A stretch of 64,000 nucleotides of DNA from Lachnospira pectinoschiza (GTDB lineage: Bacteria > Bacillota > Clostridia > Lachnospirales > Lachnospiraceae), in NCBI RefSeq assembly GCF_020564355.1, contig NZ_JAJCRR010000007.1, positions 1-64,000 of the forward strand, written 5' to 3'. The notes beneath the pieces were generated by a model that did no database searches, was not told where the DNA came from, and saw only the letters and a list, made by a program, of their open reading frames with translations. Position 1 is the first letter of the stretch, and the number at the start of each line of letters is the position of its first letter. This document shows, piece after piece, positions 29,881 to 38,362 of this stretch. The position numbers and the translations under genes are program-made.

Positions 29881-30018
29881 TCCGTGTGAAAAATCCTTAA
29901 ATCTAAGATTTTTCACACGGCACTTTGTGACACCTGTGTCACAAAGCTGCCTTTATCGCAGAACTGAATCAATTCAGTTCGCGATTCCTCCGACATTAAA
30001 ATGCCTGCGGAATGGAGG
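29881..30018 (+). repeat. Structured intergenic repeat, unit A, copy 3
   Basis: This is the best-formed copy. Hairpin 1 arms are GTGTGAAAAATC/GATTTTTCACAC. Hairpin 2 arms are CTTTGTGAC/GTCACAAAG. Hairpin 3 is AACTGAATcaATTCAGTT, closed by ATCGC/GCGAT. Hairpin 4 is the ATT/AAT tail with CCTCC (29987-29991) facing GGAGG (30014-30018). Here the following sequence is unit B rather than a gene. Confidence 0.9.
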
Positions 30019-30163
30019 TTAGTGTGAAAAATCACACTGATGTGCTGATTGTTCACACGGCTATTTGTTTCTGAGCAAAAACAAATAGCTATGATGGCAG
30101 ATGAGAAATCGCTTACGCGAATTTCTCACCGCCTCTTCGCAACAAGTTGCTCAGAAATGAGGG
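30019..30163 (+). repeat. Structured intergenic repeat, unit B, full copy
   Basis: This starts AGTGTGAAAAATCACACTGA, contains a hairpin GCTATTTGTTT/AAACAAATAGC (about 30060-30089) and a GAGAAAT/ATTTCTC hairpin, and ends TTGCTCAGAAATGAGGG, which serves as the ribosome binding site of the nicotinamidase gene. It is homologous to the copy at 3521-3645 and the shortened copy at 30890. Confidence 0.8.
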
Positions 30164-30168
30164 TTTGT

Positions 30169-30681
30169 GTGAGTAAAAAACTATTAGTAGTCATAGATAT
30201 GCAGAATGACTTTATTACCGGTGCTTTAGGCAATGCACAATGCCGGGCGGTAGTTTCTAATGTCGTTAAAAAGGTAAATCACACCGATGCAGATATTGTG
30301 TATACATTGGATACACACGGAGAGGATTATCCGGACACACAGGAAGGCAGAAAGCTTCCTGTGAAACATTGTATAAAAGGGACACCGGGCTGGGAACTGA
30401 TTCCTGAATTAGAACACATTCAGGAGAAGACACATTTTGAAAAAAATACGTTTGGTTCAACACAGCTGGCAGAATGGATTCGCAAACAGGGATATACAGA
30501 AGTGGAGCTTATCGGTGTCTGTACAGATATCTGTGTTATCAGCAATGCAATGACGATAAAGGCATTTAACCCTGAAGTAGAAATCAGTGTAGATGCCGGA
30601 TGCTGTGCAGGAGTTACACCACAGTCCCATAAGACAGCACTTGATGCAATGAAGGGCTGTCAGATACGGATTGAGGAATAG
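30169..30681 (+). CDS. Nicotinamidase/isochorismatase-family hydrolase
   Basis: This protein of about 170 residues has the cysteine hydrolase triad. The Asp is in VVIDMQNDFITGAL, the Lys in KHCIKGTPGWEL and the Cys in GVCTDICVISNA, as in PncA-type nicotinamidases that return nicotinamide to NAD synthesis. The start is GTG at 30169, with GAGGG 5 bp upstream; the long frame to 30049 translates repeat B and is rejected. A terminator follows. Confidence 0.88.
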   Translation: MSKKLLVVIDMQNDFITGALGNAQCRAVVSNVVKKVNHTDADIVYTLDTHGEDYPDTQEGRKLPVKHCIKGTPGWELIPELEHIQEKTHFEKNTFGSTQLAEWIRKQGYTEVELIGVCTDICVISNAMTIKAFNPEVEISVDAGCCAGVTPQSHKTALDAMKGCQIRIEE

Positions 30682-30733
30682 ATGCTTAAAAATGATGACA
30701 AGATGTTGACCTCTGATAGACAATGAATATCAT

Positions 30734-30775
30734 GAGCCGGATAAGACAGCGCAGTCTTATCCGGCTCTGTTTTTT
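30734..30775 (+). terminator. Intrinsic terminator after nicotinamidase gene
   Basis: GAGCCGGATAAGAC and GTCTTATCCGGCTC form a perfect 14-bp stem with a 6-nt loop, followed by a T tract. Confidence 0.93.
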
Positions 30776-30889
30776 ACTGCCGGTGTGTGTGTTTAATGCC
30801 GAATAATAAAAATTTTATGTAAAAGATATGTAATCCACAATGATTTCAGTATTTGTTAAAAGACAAAATGGTTATAATAAAACAAATGG

Positions 30890-30938
30890 GAAGTAGTGTG
30901 AAAAATCGCCGCTTTACAACAAGCTGTTCAGAAATGAG
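30890..30938 (+). repeat. Shortened repeat unit B upstream of oxidoreductase
   Basis: AGTGTGAAAAATCGC matches the start of unit B, and ACAACAAGCTGTTCAGAAATGAGG matches its end; the middle is missing. The final GAGG is 6 bp before the start codon of the next gene. Confidence 0.7.
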
Positions 30939-30945
30939 GATTATT

Positions 30946-32043
30946 ATGGGAAAGTATCATTTTATAATTATTGGAGCAGGCTGGAGAGCCCTTTATTATG
31001 TAAGAATTGCAAAGGCAATGCCAGATATATTCTGTCTGGATGCGGTATATTGCAGAACGCAGGAAAAGGCAGACAAGATTGCGCGGGAATATCAGATACA
31101 TACCACAACATCAAAAGAGGAATGTGCTGCATATAAACCGGATTTTGCCGTTATAGCGGTGAATAAAGCGGAGATATGCAATGTGGCGGTGGAGTGGATG
31201 GACAGAGGCATAACAGTTCTTTCTGAAACACCGGCCGCGCTGGATATAGAAGCACTAAAGAAGCTTTACGGATATTATAAAGTCGGTAAAAAGCAGGTTG
31301 TTGCAGAACAGTACAGGGAATATCCATCCAATAAGGCAGCACTTAGACTGATTGGCAGCGGTATTATAGGCGATGTAAGCTGTATGAATATTTCACTTGC
31401 GCATGAATATCACGGAGTGAGTCTTATGCGTGCTTATCTTGGAATCCGCCCGGATGAAAATTTTACGGTATCAGGTAAAATGTATGAATTTCCAACAACA
31501 GAAACGCTTACAAGATATGAGCAGTTTACGGACGGAAGAATTGCCAATAAGAAAAGGTGTGTTGCGGCATTTGAATATGACTGCGGTAAGACGGCATGGT
31601 ATGACTTTGATTCTGAACAGTACAGATCCCCTATCCGCAAAAATACCGTTAAAGTTCAGGGCATACGGGGTGAAATGATAGATGACCGCATTTATTATCT
31701 GGATAAGAACAACAAAGGGCAGGCGGATCAAATTATAACCGGTTTTCATATTACCCGGACGGATAATCCGAATCCAAATCTGTCAGAAATTTATGAGGTA
31801 GAAAAAATATCCTGCGCGGGAAAAGTATTATATGAACCACAATGGGGACTGCGCGGTTTATCAGAAGATGAAACGGCGGTTGCCACACTCATGATAAAAA
31901 CGGCGTTATATAATAGGGATGAAGCGCCTGCACCGTACAGCGTGGAAGATGCAATTGCAGATGCGTATACCGCTATATTGCTGAAAGAGGCAGTAAAGAC
32001 GGGAAAATGTATAAGAAGTGATATGAAACGGATTAAGGAATAA
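30946..32043 (+). CDS. Gfo/Idh/MocA-family oxidoreductase
   Basis: This protein of about 365 residues has an N-terminal Rossmann fold (FIIIGAGWRALYYVRIA) and the family's C-terminal alpha/beta domain. Members are NAD(P)-dependent sugar or sugar-derivative dehydrogenases. The EKP catalytic lysine motif appears as SETPAA, lacking the Lys, so catalysis may be altered. The start at 30946 follows GAGG from repeat B. It is followed after 47 bp by a second family member. Confidence 0.78.
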   Translation: MGKYHFIIIGAGWRALYYVRIAKAMPDIFCLDAVYCRTQEKADKIAREYQIHTTTSKEECAAYKPDFAVIAVNKAEICNVAVEWMDRGITVLSETPAALDIEALKKLYGYYKVGKKQVVAEQYREYPSNKAALRLIGSGIIGDVSCMNISLAHEYHGVSLMRAYLGIRPDENFTVSGKMYEFPTTETLTRYEQFTDGRIANKKRCVAAFEYDCGKTAWYDFDSEQYRSPIRKNTVKVQGIRGEMIDDRIYYLDKNNKGQADQIITGFHITRTDNPNPNLSEIYEVEKISCAGKVLYEPQWGLRGLSEDETAVATLMIKTALYNRDEAPAPYSVEDAIADAYTAILLKEAVKTGKCIRSDMKRIKE

Positions 32044-32090
32044 GAATATCGGGATATAGATGATATAGATAAGGAAGGACGGCGGAAAAT

Positions 32091-33251
32091 ATGCAGGATA
32101 AAGTATTAAAAATGGCACTGATAGGTGTAGGAAATATGGGGAAAAAGTATGCACAGATGATTGTATCGGGTGAAGTTTTGCATATGAAGCTGGCAGCTGT
32201 TGTTATAAGGCGGGATGAGCAGATAGCATGGGGAAAAACACTTGTAAATGTTGACGGACAGCCGGTGGAGATATTCAGAAGTGCAGATGAATTGTTTCAT
32301 GCAGCAGAATCAGACCCGTCTTTATTTGATGCGGTGCTTATAGCAACACCACATAAGACCCATAAGGAACTGGCGGTCAGAGCTTTTGAATTAAAAAAAG
32401 ATGTCTTATGTGATAAGCCGGCGGCGGCAGATATTGGTGAAGCACTTGCAATGAATGATGCAGCAGAAAAAAATGACAGAATTTACGGGCTGGTTTTTCA
32501 CCAGAGATTATATCCTAAATATATGAAGATAAAAGAAATGATAGATTCCGGCGAAATAGGGAAATTAAAAAGGGTCAGTCTTATCAATTCCAGATATTTA
32601 AGAACTTCACATTATCATAAGTCCGGTTCGTGGAGAAGCAGCTTTGCAGGTGAAGGCGGCGGAGCGCTTATTAATCAGGGACAGCATATTCTGGATATAT
32701 TCCAGTATCTGTTTGGAATGCCGCAGAGATTGTTTGCAGTGATTCCTTTTGGCAAATACAATCCGTTTGCGGTTGATGATGAAGATACGATTGTGATGGA
32801 ATACGATACGGGTATGACCGCTTCATTTATTTTAACCACAGGAGAGGCCTGTTGTGAAGAAAGAATGGAAATTATAGGAACAAAGGCAAGACTGCTTTTG
32901 GAGGATAACACGCTGTCAATTACAAGGTTTGATGATATTGAAAAATATATAAAAACAGAAGATGTCAACTCAAGAGAGCATCTGCATTTTACGGAAGAAA
33001 AAATTATGTATGAAAAGTCAGCAGAGCCTTATACACAACTGCTTGAAAAATTTGCACAGGCTGCCTTAAAACACGACGAAGGCTGTCTGGTGGCAAAAGG
33101 TGCGGAAGGGCTTCATTCACTGATGCTTTGTGCGGGGGCATATTATTCGGCATGTAAAGGGATTCGTGTTGACCTTCCCCTGGATGCGGTGCGGTATAAA
33201 GAATTGATGGATAACCTTATAGAAGATGAGAAAAATGCACCTGTTATGTAA
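32091..33251 (+). CDS. Gfo/Idh/MocA-family oxidoreductase
   Basis: This 386-residue protein has the nucleotide-binding start MALIGVGNMGKKYAQMI, the catalytic-type CDKPAA and GGGALINQGQHILDIFQYL, the usual active-site His region. It is closer to the family consensus than its upstream neighbour. The pair probably acts on related sugar or inositol substrates; neither substrate can be deduced. Confidence 0.85.
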   Translation: MQDKVLKMALIGVGNMGKKYAQMIVSGEVLHMKLAAVVIRRDEQIAWGKTLVNVDGQPVEIFRSADELFHAAESDPSLFDAVLIATPHKTHKELAVRAFELKKDVLCDKPAAADIGEALAMNDAAEKNDRIYGLVFHQRLYPKYMKIKEMIDSGEIGKLKRVSLINSRYLRTSHYHKSGSWRSSFAGEGGGALINQGQHILDIFQYLFGMPQRLFAVIPFGKYNPFAVDDEDTIVMEYDTGMTASFILTTGEACCEERMEIIGTKARLLLEDNTLSITRFDDIEKYIKTEDVNSREHLHFTEEKIMYEKSAEPYTQLLEKFAQAALKHDEGCLVAKGAEGLHSLMLCAGAYYSACKGIRVDLPLDAVRYKELMDNLIEDEKNAPVM

Positions 33252-33272
33252 AATAGCGGAAGCTGCCTTTAA

Positions 33273-34616
33273 ATCATTGTCCAGACGGGAAAACAGGGTG
33301 GTTACGGGATTGCCGTAAGAAAACCGGTTTATCTGGAGGATGAAAGCGGACAGGAGTTTTTTTGGGGATTTACGATTGTGATTATCCGTGTGCCGGAAAT
33401 TTTTTCAGATTCCGTAAAACCGCTTTCAGATTTTGGATATCAGTACTGCTTATCCAAGACAGGTTCTCCTTGGGAAGAAGCATATGAGGTTGTGGATTGT
33501 TCAGGCGGAAGTATCAGTGCTCCGGTTTCCTATACATTTGAAATCGGCGGCAGTGTTTGGAAGCTTGAAGTTATGCCGCAGAACGGCTGGGTGGAAAAAA
33601 GCTATTTATATAGTATTTTTGGCGGTGGACTGTTGGTAGTGCTGCTTTTGACAGGATTAACGGCAGCACTGCTGATTCTTGATGAGAATCGTCAGGAGTT
33701 AAGAAAACTTGCGCTGACGGATGCCTTGACAGGTATTTATAACCGTCACGGTTTTGATAAGCATGTGACAGTATATATGAAACAGTATCCCGAAAAGCAC
33801 TGTGTCGGTGTACAGTTTGATATTGATGATTTTAAATTGATTAACGATATTTACGGACATGCTTCCGGGGATAAGGCACTGCAGATTCTCGCGGAAAGCA
33901 TGCGGAAGTTTTTTCCAGAGCATGCGGTGCTTGGTCGAAACGGTGGTGATGAGTTCTGCATTTTTCTGCCGGACTGCACCTGCAAAGAAGCAGAAGAAAA
34001 ACTGGTACAGTTTACAAAACAAAAGCGTTTTTTTGTTTATGAAGGTGAGAAACGCGCATTTAACATTTCGCTTGGATATGCAGAATATCCGGTTCATGCA
34101 AAATCGCAGCTGCAATTAATGCACTGTGCCGATGCGGCACTTTATGAGGTGAAATTGCGTGGAAAAAAGGGAAACCTGGTATATGATGAGGGATTTGATC
34201 CAGAAGTCCGTACACAGCTTGGATTTGCACTGCGGGATATTTCAGAAAATCTTCCGGGAGCCTTTATTATTTACAAGGCAGACTATACGGATGATGAAAT
34301 TCTATTTGCAAACAGTGAATTAATACGGTTGGCAGGCTGTGAAAATATTGAGGAATTTATGACATATACACAGCGGAGTTTCCGCAGTCTGATCCGTGAG
34401 GACGAAAGAGAAGGTGTGGAGCAGAGTATCTGGCAGCAGATTGGAACAGGGCAGTGTAATGATTATGTGCATTTTTATCTGAAAAAGAAAGATGGTACCT
34501 ATCTTAAGGTGCTTGACCATGGCAGAATTGTGGAGAGCGGTCATTACGGAAAAGTGTTTTATGTATTAATTATGGATTGGGATTCTATGAAGGAAAAGTA
34601 CATGGATTCTTTATAA
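33273..34616 (+). pseudogene. 5'-truncated GGDEF-domain protein (partial sensor, TM, GGDEF, PAS-like)
   Basis: In-frame sequence begins right after a stop (33270-33272) with IIVQTGKQGGYGIAVRKPVY and continues FFWGFTIVIIRVPEIF, the end of an extracellular CHASE-like sensor domain whose beginning is missing. A single transmembrane helix (33610-33690), a GGDEF domain with an intact GGDEF motif (about 33940) and a C-terminal PAS-like domain follow. A GTG at 33378 could start a 412-residue product, but with only one membrane helix and half a sensor it probably would not work normally. Cyclic di-GMP synthesis is the family role. Confidence 0.72.
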
Positions 34617-34721
34617 AAACACATTTGTTAAAAAGGTAAAGCGGAAAGCAGCGGCAGTTGACAGTTCCGGACACAAAAAGTAAAATAAATAAAGACTATT
34701 TGAAATAGAAGGAGAATAAAG

Positions 34722-35702
34722 ATGAGAATTGGCATTTTAGGTTATGGAAACCTCGGCAGAGGGGTAGAGTGTGCAATTAAGCAGAATCCGGATATGGAAC
34801 TGGCGGCTGTATTTACAAGACGTGCGCCGGAAACCGTGTCTATCCTGACAGAAGGCGCGGCAGTATGCTCCGTTGATGATGTGGAACAGTGGAAGGATAA
34901 GATTGACGTCATGATTCTGTGCGGCGGCAGTGCAACGGATTTACCGGAGCAGACACCAAAGTTTGCAAAGCTGTTTAACGTGGTAGACAGCTTTGATACA
35001 CACGCAAGAATCCCGGAGCATTTTGACAATGTAGATGCAGCGGCAAAGGAAAGCGGACATGTCGGCATTATTTCAGTCGGCTGGGACCCGGGTATGTTCT
35101 CATTAAACCGTATGTATGCAAATGCAATTTTACCGGACGGACAGGACTATACATTCTGGGGTAAGGGGGTCAGTCAGGGTCATTCTGATGCAATCCGCCG
35201 CGTAGAAGGCGTAAAGGACGGCAAGCAGTATACAATTCCTGTGGAAGCGGCACTTGAAGCTGTAAGAAACGGAGAAAATCCACAGCTTACTACAAGACAG
35301 AAGCACACAAGAGAGTGCTTTGTGGTACTTGAAGAAGGTGCAGATGCGGCAAAGGTAGAAGAAACCATTAAAAATATGCCGAACTACTTTGCAGATTATG
35401 ACACGACTGTTCATTTTATCAGTGAAGAAGAATTAAAGGAAAAGCACAGTGGTATTCCGCATGGCGGATTTGTAATCCGTTCCGGAAAGACCGGCTGGAA
35501 TAAAGAAAACCAGCACGTGATTGAATACAGCTTAAAACTGGATTCTAATCCTGAATTTACCTCTTGTGTTATCGTGGCTTACGCAAGAGCGGCATATCGT
35601 CTGTACAAGGAAGGTCAGACAGGCTGTAAGACAGTATTTGACATTGCCCCGGCTTATTTAAGTGCAAAAGATGGCGCTGAATTAAGAAAGAGCCTGCTGT
35701 AG
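34722..35702 (+). CDS. ddh: meso-Diaminopimelate D-dehydrogenase
   Basis: This 326-residue protein begins with the NADPH motif MRIGILGYGNLGRGVE and contains SFDTHARIPEH, SVGWDPGMFS and WGKGVSQGHSDAIRRV, characteristic of Ddh. It makes meso-diaminopimelate from tetrahydrodipicolinate in one step, for lysine and peptidoglycan. AAGGAG lies before the ATG. It is followed 7 bp later by an acetyltransferase gene. Confidence 0.96.
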   Translation: MRIGILGYGNLGRGVECAIKQNPDMELAAVFTRRAPETVSILTEGAAVCSVDDVEQWKDKIDVMILCGGSATDLPEQTPKFAKLFNVVDSFDTHARIPEHFDNVDAAAKESGHVGIISVGWDPGMFSLNRMYANAILPDGQDYTFWGKGVSQGHSDAIRRVEGVKDGKQYTIPVEAALEAVRNGENPQLTTRQKHTRECFVVLEEGADAAKVEETIKNMPNYFADYDTTVHFISEEELKEKHSGIPHGGFVIRSGKTGWNKENQHVIEYSLKLDSNPEFTSCVIVAYARAAYRLYKEGQTGCKTVFDIAPAYLSAKDGAELRKSLL

Positions 35703-35709
35703 AAAAATT

Positions 35710-36330
35710 ATGACAGAAAAAGAAAAAATGCTCGCGGGACAGATATACGACCCATCAGATGAAGAACTGTTAAAGCTTCGTCAGAATGCGCATATTTTAA
35801 GCAAAAAGTATAATGACTGTTTTGAAACAGATGCGCAGAGGACGGATTTACTGCATGAGCTTATACCGCATATGGGTGAAAATGTGTATTTACAGGGTCC
35901 TGTCCAGTTTGATTACGGCTGTTTTACGGAAATTGGAAAGAATACATATGCAAATTTTAATTTCACGTGTCTGGACTGCGCACCGGTAAAAATCGGAAAC
36001 GACGTATTTATCGGACCGAATGTATCCCTGCTGACACCGGTACATCCGTTTCGTTTTCAGGACAGAAATATGTACCGGCGCGCAGATGGTGTATACGCAG
36101 ACCGGGAATATGCAAAACCGATTACAATAGGGGACAACTGCTGGCTTGCCGGAAATGTAACAGTGTGCGGCGGTGTCACGATTGGCAGTGGTACGGTTAT
36201 CGGTGCGGGAAGTGTGGTCACACACGATATTCCGGCAGGTGTCCTTGCGGCAGGCGTTCCGTGCCGGGTTATCCGGGAGATTACGGAGGAAGATGCGTTG
36301 TCATGCCACCCGGAGTTATTTGGTGTATAG
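35710..36330 (+). CDS. Sugar O-acetyltransferase (maltose/galactoside acetyltransferase type)
   Basis: This 206-residue protein has an N-terminal Mac domain (MTEKEKMLAGQIYDPSDEEL) and a left-handed beta-helix of hexapeptide repeats with the catalytic His in LLTPVHPFRF. It resembles LacA/Maa enzymes that acetylate free sugars with acetyl-CoA. It may be cotranscribed with ddh; a terminator follows. Confidence 0.9.
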   Translation: MTEKEKMLAGQIYDPSDEELLKLRQNAHILSKKYNDCFETDAQRTDLLHELIPHMGENVYLQGPVQFDYGCFTEIGKNTYANFNFTCLDCAPVKIGNDVFIGPNVSLLTPVHPFRFQDRNMYRRADGVYADREYAKPITIGDNCWLAGNVTVCGGVTIGSGTVIGAGSVVTHDIPAGVLAAGVPCRVIREITEEDALSCHPELFGV

Positions 36331-36360
36331 CAGGAAGGCTGTAGAACGCTTTCGAATAAA

Positions 36361-36410
36361 AAACGTATCTTTTCAAACGGCAATAGGTGCAACTGAAAAG
36401 ATACGTTTTA
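36361..36410. terminator. Bidirectional intrinsic terminator
   Basis: AAACGTATCTTTTCA and TGAAAAGATACGTTT form a perfect 15-bp stem around an 18-nt loop, with A and T tracts on both sides. It serves the acetyltransferase gene and the convergent remnant on the minus strand. Confidence 0.88.
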
Positions 36411-36419
36411 CTTTTAATT

Positions 36420-36585
36420 TTAAGATTCGGACGAAATTGTACGCGCCAGCTCTGCAACGGTTTCTGTTGGCAGTTCGGTAAGGTCTGCGGTGTCCCGGAC
36501 ACTGCTTCCGTTCTTTAAAAGCTTGGCGGCAAGCTGCATTTTTGCTTCCTTTATACCTTTGGCAAGTCCGGAGGCTTCATATATT
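36420..36585 (-). pseudogene. C-terminal remnant of a Rpn/PD-(D/E)XK nuclease-transposase
   Basis: The minus-strand translation ending at 36420 reads ASGLAKGIKEAKMQLAAKLL and then KNGSSVRDTADLTELPTETVAELA, the helical tail typical of Rpn-family recombination-promoting nucleases. Only about 55 residues remain; the nuclease core is gone. A related tail occurs at 48336. Confidence 0.6.
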
Positions 36586-36627
36586 CTATATATAAAATAC
36601 TATACTGAAATAATATTTGCAACAGAA

Positions 36628-36840
36628 AAAATAAAATTCCCGTCTGTAATTGTATTTGATTTGCAAAGTGGTATGCAAAATAAGAAAATGACCAGTGATT
36701 TTATGGCAGGCAGTATCGGGACAAATCCCGTGATTGTAAGAAAAATTTTACAGCAGTTAAAGGCGGAGGGATTGGTTGAGGTATCCAGAGGAACCAGAAA
36801 AGGAAAAAGTAAGTTCATGGGAGTCTTTTTGAGTTTCATG
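36628..36840 (+). pseudogene. Remnant of an Rrf2-family transcription regulator
   Basis: In-frame sequence MTSDFMAGSIGTNPVIVRKI followed by LQQLKAEGLVEVSRGT is the winged helix-turn-helix core of Rrf2 regulators. The N-terminal start is degraded, and after the wing the frame runs into unrelated sequence and stops, so the effector-binding half is absent. Confidence 0.65.
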
Positions 36841-36910
36841 CGGAAATTTCGTGTGATACTCCTTTTTTAATATCTTGAAAATAACTTCCGGTTATGCTAT
36901 CTTATAGAAC

Positions 36911-37008
36911 AAGGGAATGAAGTACTCCCGAAGTGAAAAACACTTAAACCGCTTATTAAGCTGATGACTTCTGCGATGAAATAAACGCAGAAGCTGTCAG
37001 CTTTTTTT
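36911..37008 (+). promoter_or_regulatory. Fluoride (crcB) riboswitch with terminator expression platform
   Basis: GGGAATGAAGTACTCCC followed by AAACCGC and GCTGATGACTTCTGC matches the crcB-motif aptamer (36911-36975). The final aptamer segment is also the 5' arm of a terminator, CTGATGACTTCTGCG with CGCAGAAGCTGTCAG and TTTTTTT (to 37008), so fluoride binding should prevent termination. It lies 20 bp upstream of an antiporter gene, a known fluoride-regulon arrangement. Confidence 0.88.
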
Positions 37009-37027
37009 GTGTAGAAAAGAGGAATGT

Positions 37028-38209
37028 ATGTTATTAAGTATTGCATTGATTTTGCTGGTCGGAATGTCTATGGGCTGGATTTGCAGGAAAATAAAACTGC
37101 CGGGTCTGCTTGGAATGTTGATTACCGGTATTGTGCTAGGTCCGTATGTGTTAAATATGCTGGATATAAAGCTTCTTGGCATATCGGCAGATTTAAGAAA
37201 AATCGCCCTGATTATTATTCTGACAAGAGCGGGGCTTGGACTGGATTTAACGAGCTTAAAAAAAATCGGAAGACCTGCGGTTTTAATGTGCTTTGTGCCG
37301 GCAACGTTTGAACTGGCGGGTATGCTGCTTTTAGCGCCGCGCCTTATGGGAATGAGCCTTCTGGAAGCGGCGGTCATGGGCGCGGTGCTTGCGGCAGTAT
37401 CGCCTGCGGTCGTTGTTCCGCGCATGGTAAAGCTTATGGAAGAAGGCTACGGGGTCAAAGAGGGGATTCCGCAGTTGATTCTTGCGGGGGCATCGGTCGA
37501 TGATGTCTATGTCATCGTGCTGTTTTCGACATTTTCGGGCATGATGCAGGGGGAAGGCGCATCGGTTATCCGTTTTGTCAATATTCCGGTGTCTATTATT
37601 TTAGGAATGATTATCGGTCTGACAATTGGCATTCTGCTTGCATTTTATTTTCAAAAAGTGCATATTAGAGATACGGCAAAGGTACTGATTATTCTTGGTA
37701 TTTCATTTCTGCTGGCAGCAGCCGAAGACAGCCTGACAACACCGGTTACATTTTCGGCGCTGATTGCAATTATGTTTATCGGCGTGGGCTTGCAGAGAAA
37801 GCGGGAAGCTGTTGCAAAAAGACTTGCCGTAAAATACGGAAAACTGTGGGTAGCGGCAGAGGTCTTTTTATTCGTACTGGTCGGTGCAACTGTTAATATC
37901 GGTTATCTTGGCAGGGTTGGCGTGCGTGCATTGCTGATGATTGCAGGTGCATTGCTGTTTAGAATGGCGGGCGTTTGGGTCTGTCTGCTGGGTACGGGTT
38001 TGAAAACAGGCGAAAAGGCATTTACAATGCTTGCGTATACACCGAAAGCCACAGTTCAGGCGGCAATCGGCGGGATTCCGCTGGCACTGGGTTTTGCGTG
38101 CGGCGATACGGTACTGACGGTTGCGGTATTGGCAATTGTGTTGACTGCGCCGCTCGGGGCATTTGCGATTGATTTATCGTACCGGAAGCTGCTGACGAAA
38201 AGTAAGTAA
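37028..38209 (+). CDS. CPA2-type Na+/H+ antiporter under fluoride riboswitch control
   Basis: This 393-residue integral membrane protein has about twelve hydrophobic segments and the monovalent cation:proton antiporter fold (PGLLGMLITGIVLGP, LTRAGLGLDL, GASVDDVYVIVLFS with the paired acidic residues). The start at 37028 follows AGAGGAA. Control by a fluoride riboswitch suggests that it helps cells cope with fluoride, by ion or pH balance or possibly by moving fluoride; the transported ion is not shown by the sequence. Confidence 0.85.
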   Translation: MLLSIALILLVGMSMGWICRKIKLPGLLGMLITGIVLGPYVLNMLDIKLLGISADLRKIALIIILTRAGLGLDLTSLKKIGRPAVLMCFVPATFELAGMLLLAPRLMGMSLLEAAVMGAVLAAVSPAVVVPRMVKLMEEGYGVKEGIPQLILAGASVDDVYVIVLFSTFSGMMQGEGASVIRFVNIPVSIILGMIIGLTIGILLAFYFQKVHIRDTAKVLIILGISFLLAAAEDSLTTPVTFSALIAIMFIGVGLQRKREAVAKRLAVKYGKLWVAAEVFLFVLVGATVNIGYLGRVGVRALLMIAGALLFRMAGVWVCLLGTGLKTGEKAFTMLAYTPKATVQAAIGGIPLALGFACGDTVLTVAVLAIVLTAPLGAFAIDLSYRKLLTKSK

Positions 38210-38210
38210 G

Positions 38211-38356
38211 AATGGAGATAAGTGCGAAAAATCCTTAAATCTAAGATTTTTCGCACAGCGCTTTGTGCCGCAGGCGTCACAAATCCGCTTTTTATCGCAG
38301 AACTGAATAAATTCAGTCCGCGATTCCTCCGGCATTAGAATGCCTGCGGAATGGAG
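38211..38356 (+). repeat. Structured intergenic repeat, unit A, copy 4
   Basis: Hairpin 1 arms are GTGCGAAAAATC/GATTTTTCGCAC, which differs from copy 3 by a compensated T-A to C-G change. The CTTTGTG hairpin, the ACTGAATaaATTCAGT hairpin closed by ATCGC/GCGAT, and the CCTCC...GGAATGGAG tail follow. The tail is the ribosome binding site of the next gene. Confidence 0.9.
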
Positions 38357-38362
38357 ATTAAT

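Noticed and set aside
30049..30168. N-terminal extension of the nicotinamidase from an ATG at 30049
   Set aside because: This stretch is repeat unit B, also found in the fumA-fumB gap in another context. The family N-terminus fits the GTG at 30169 with GAGGG upstream.
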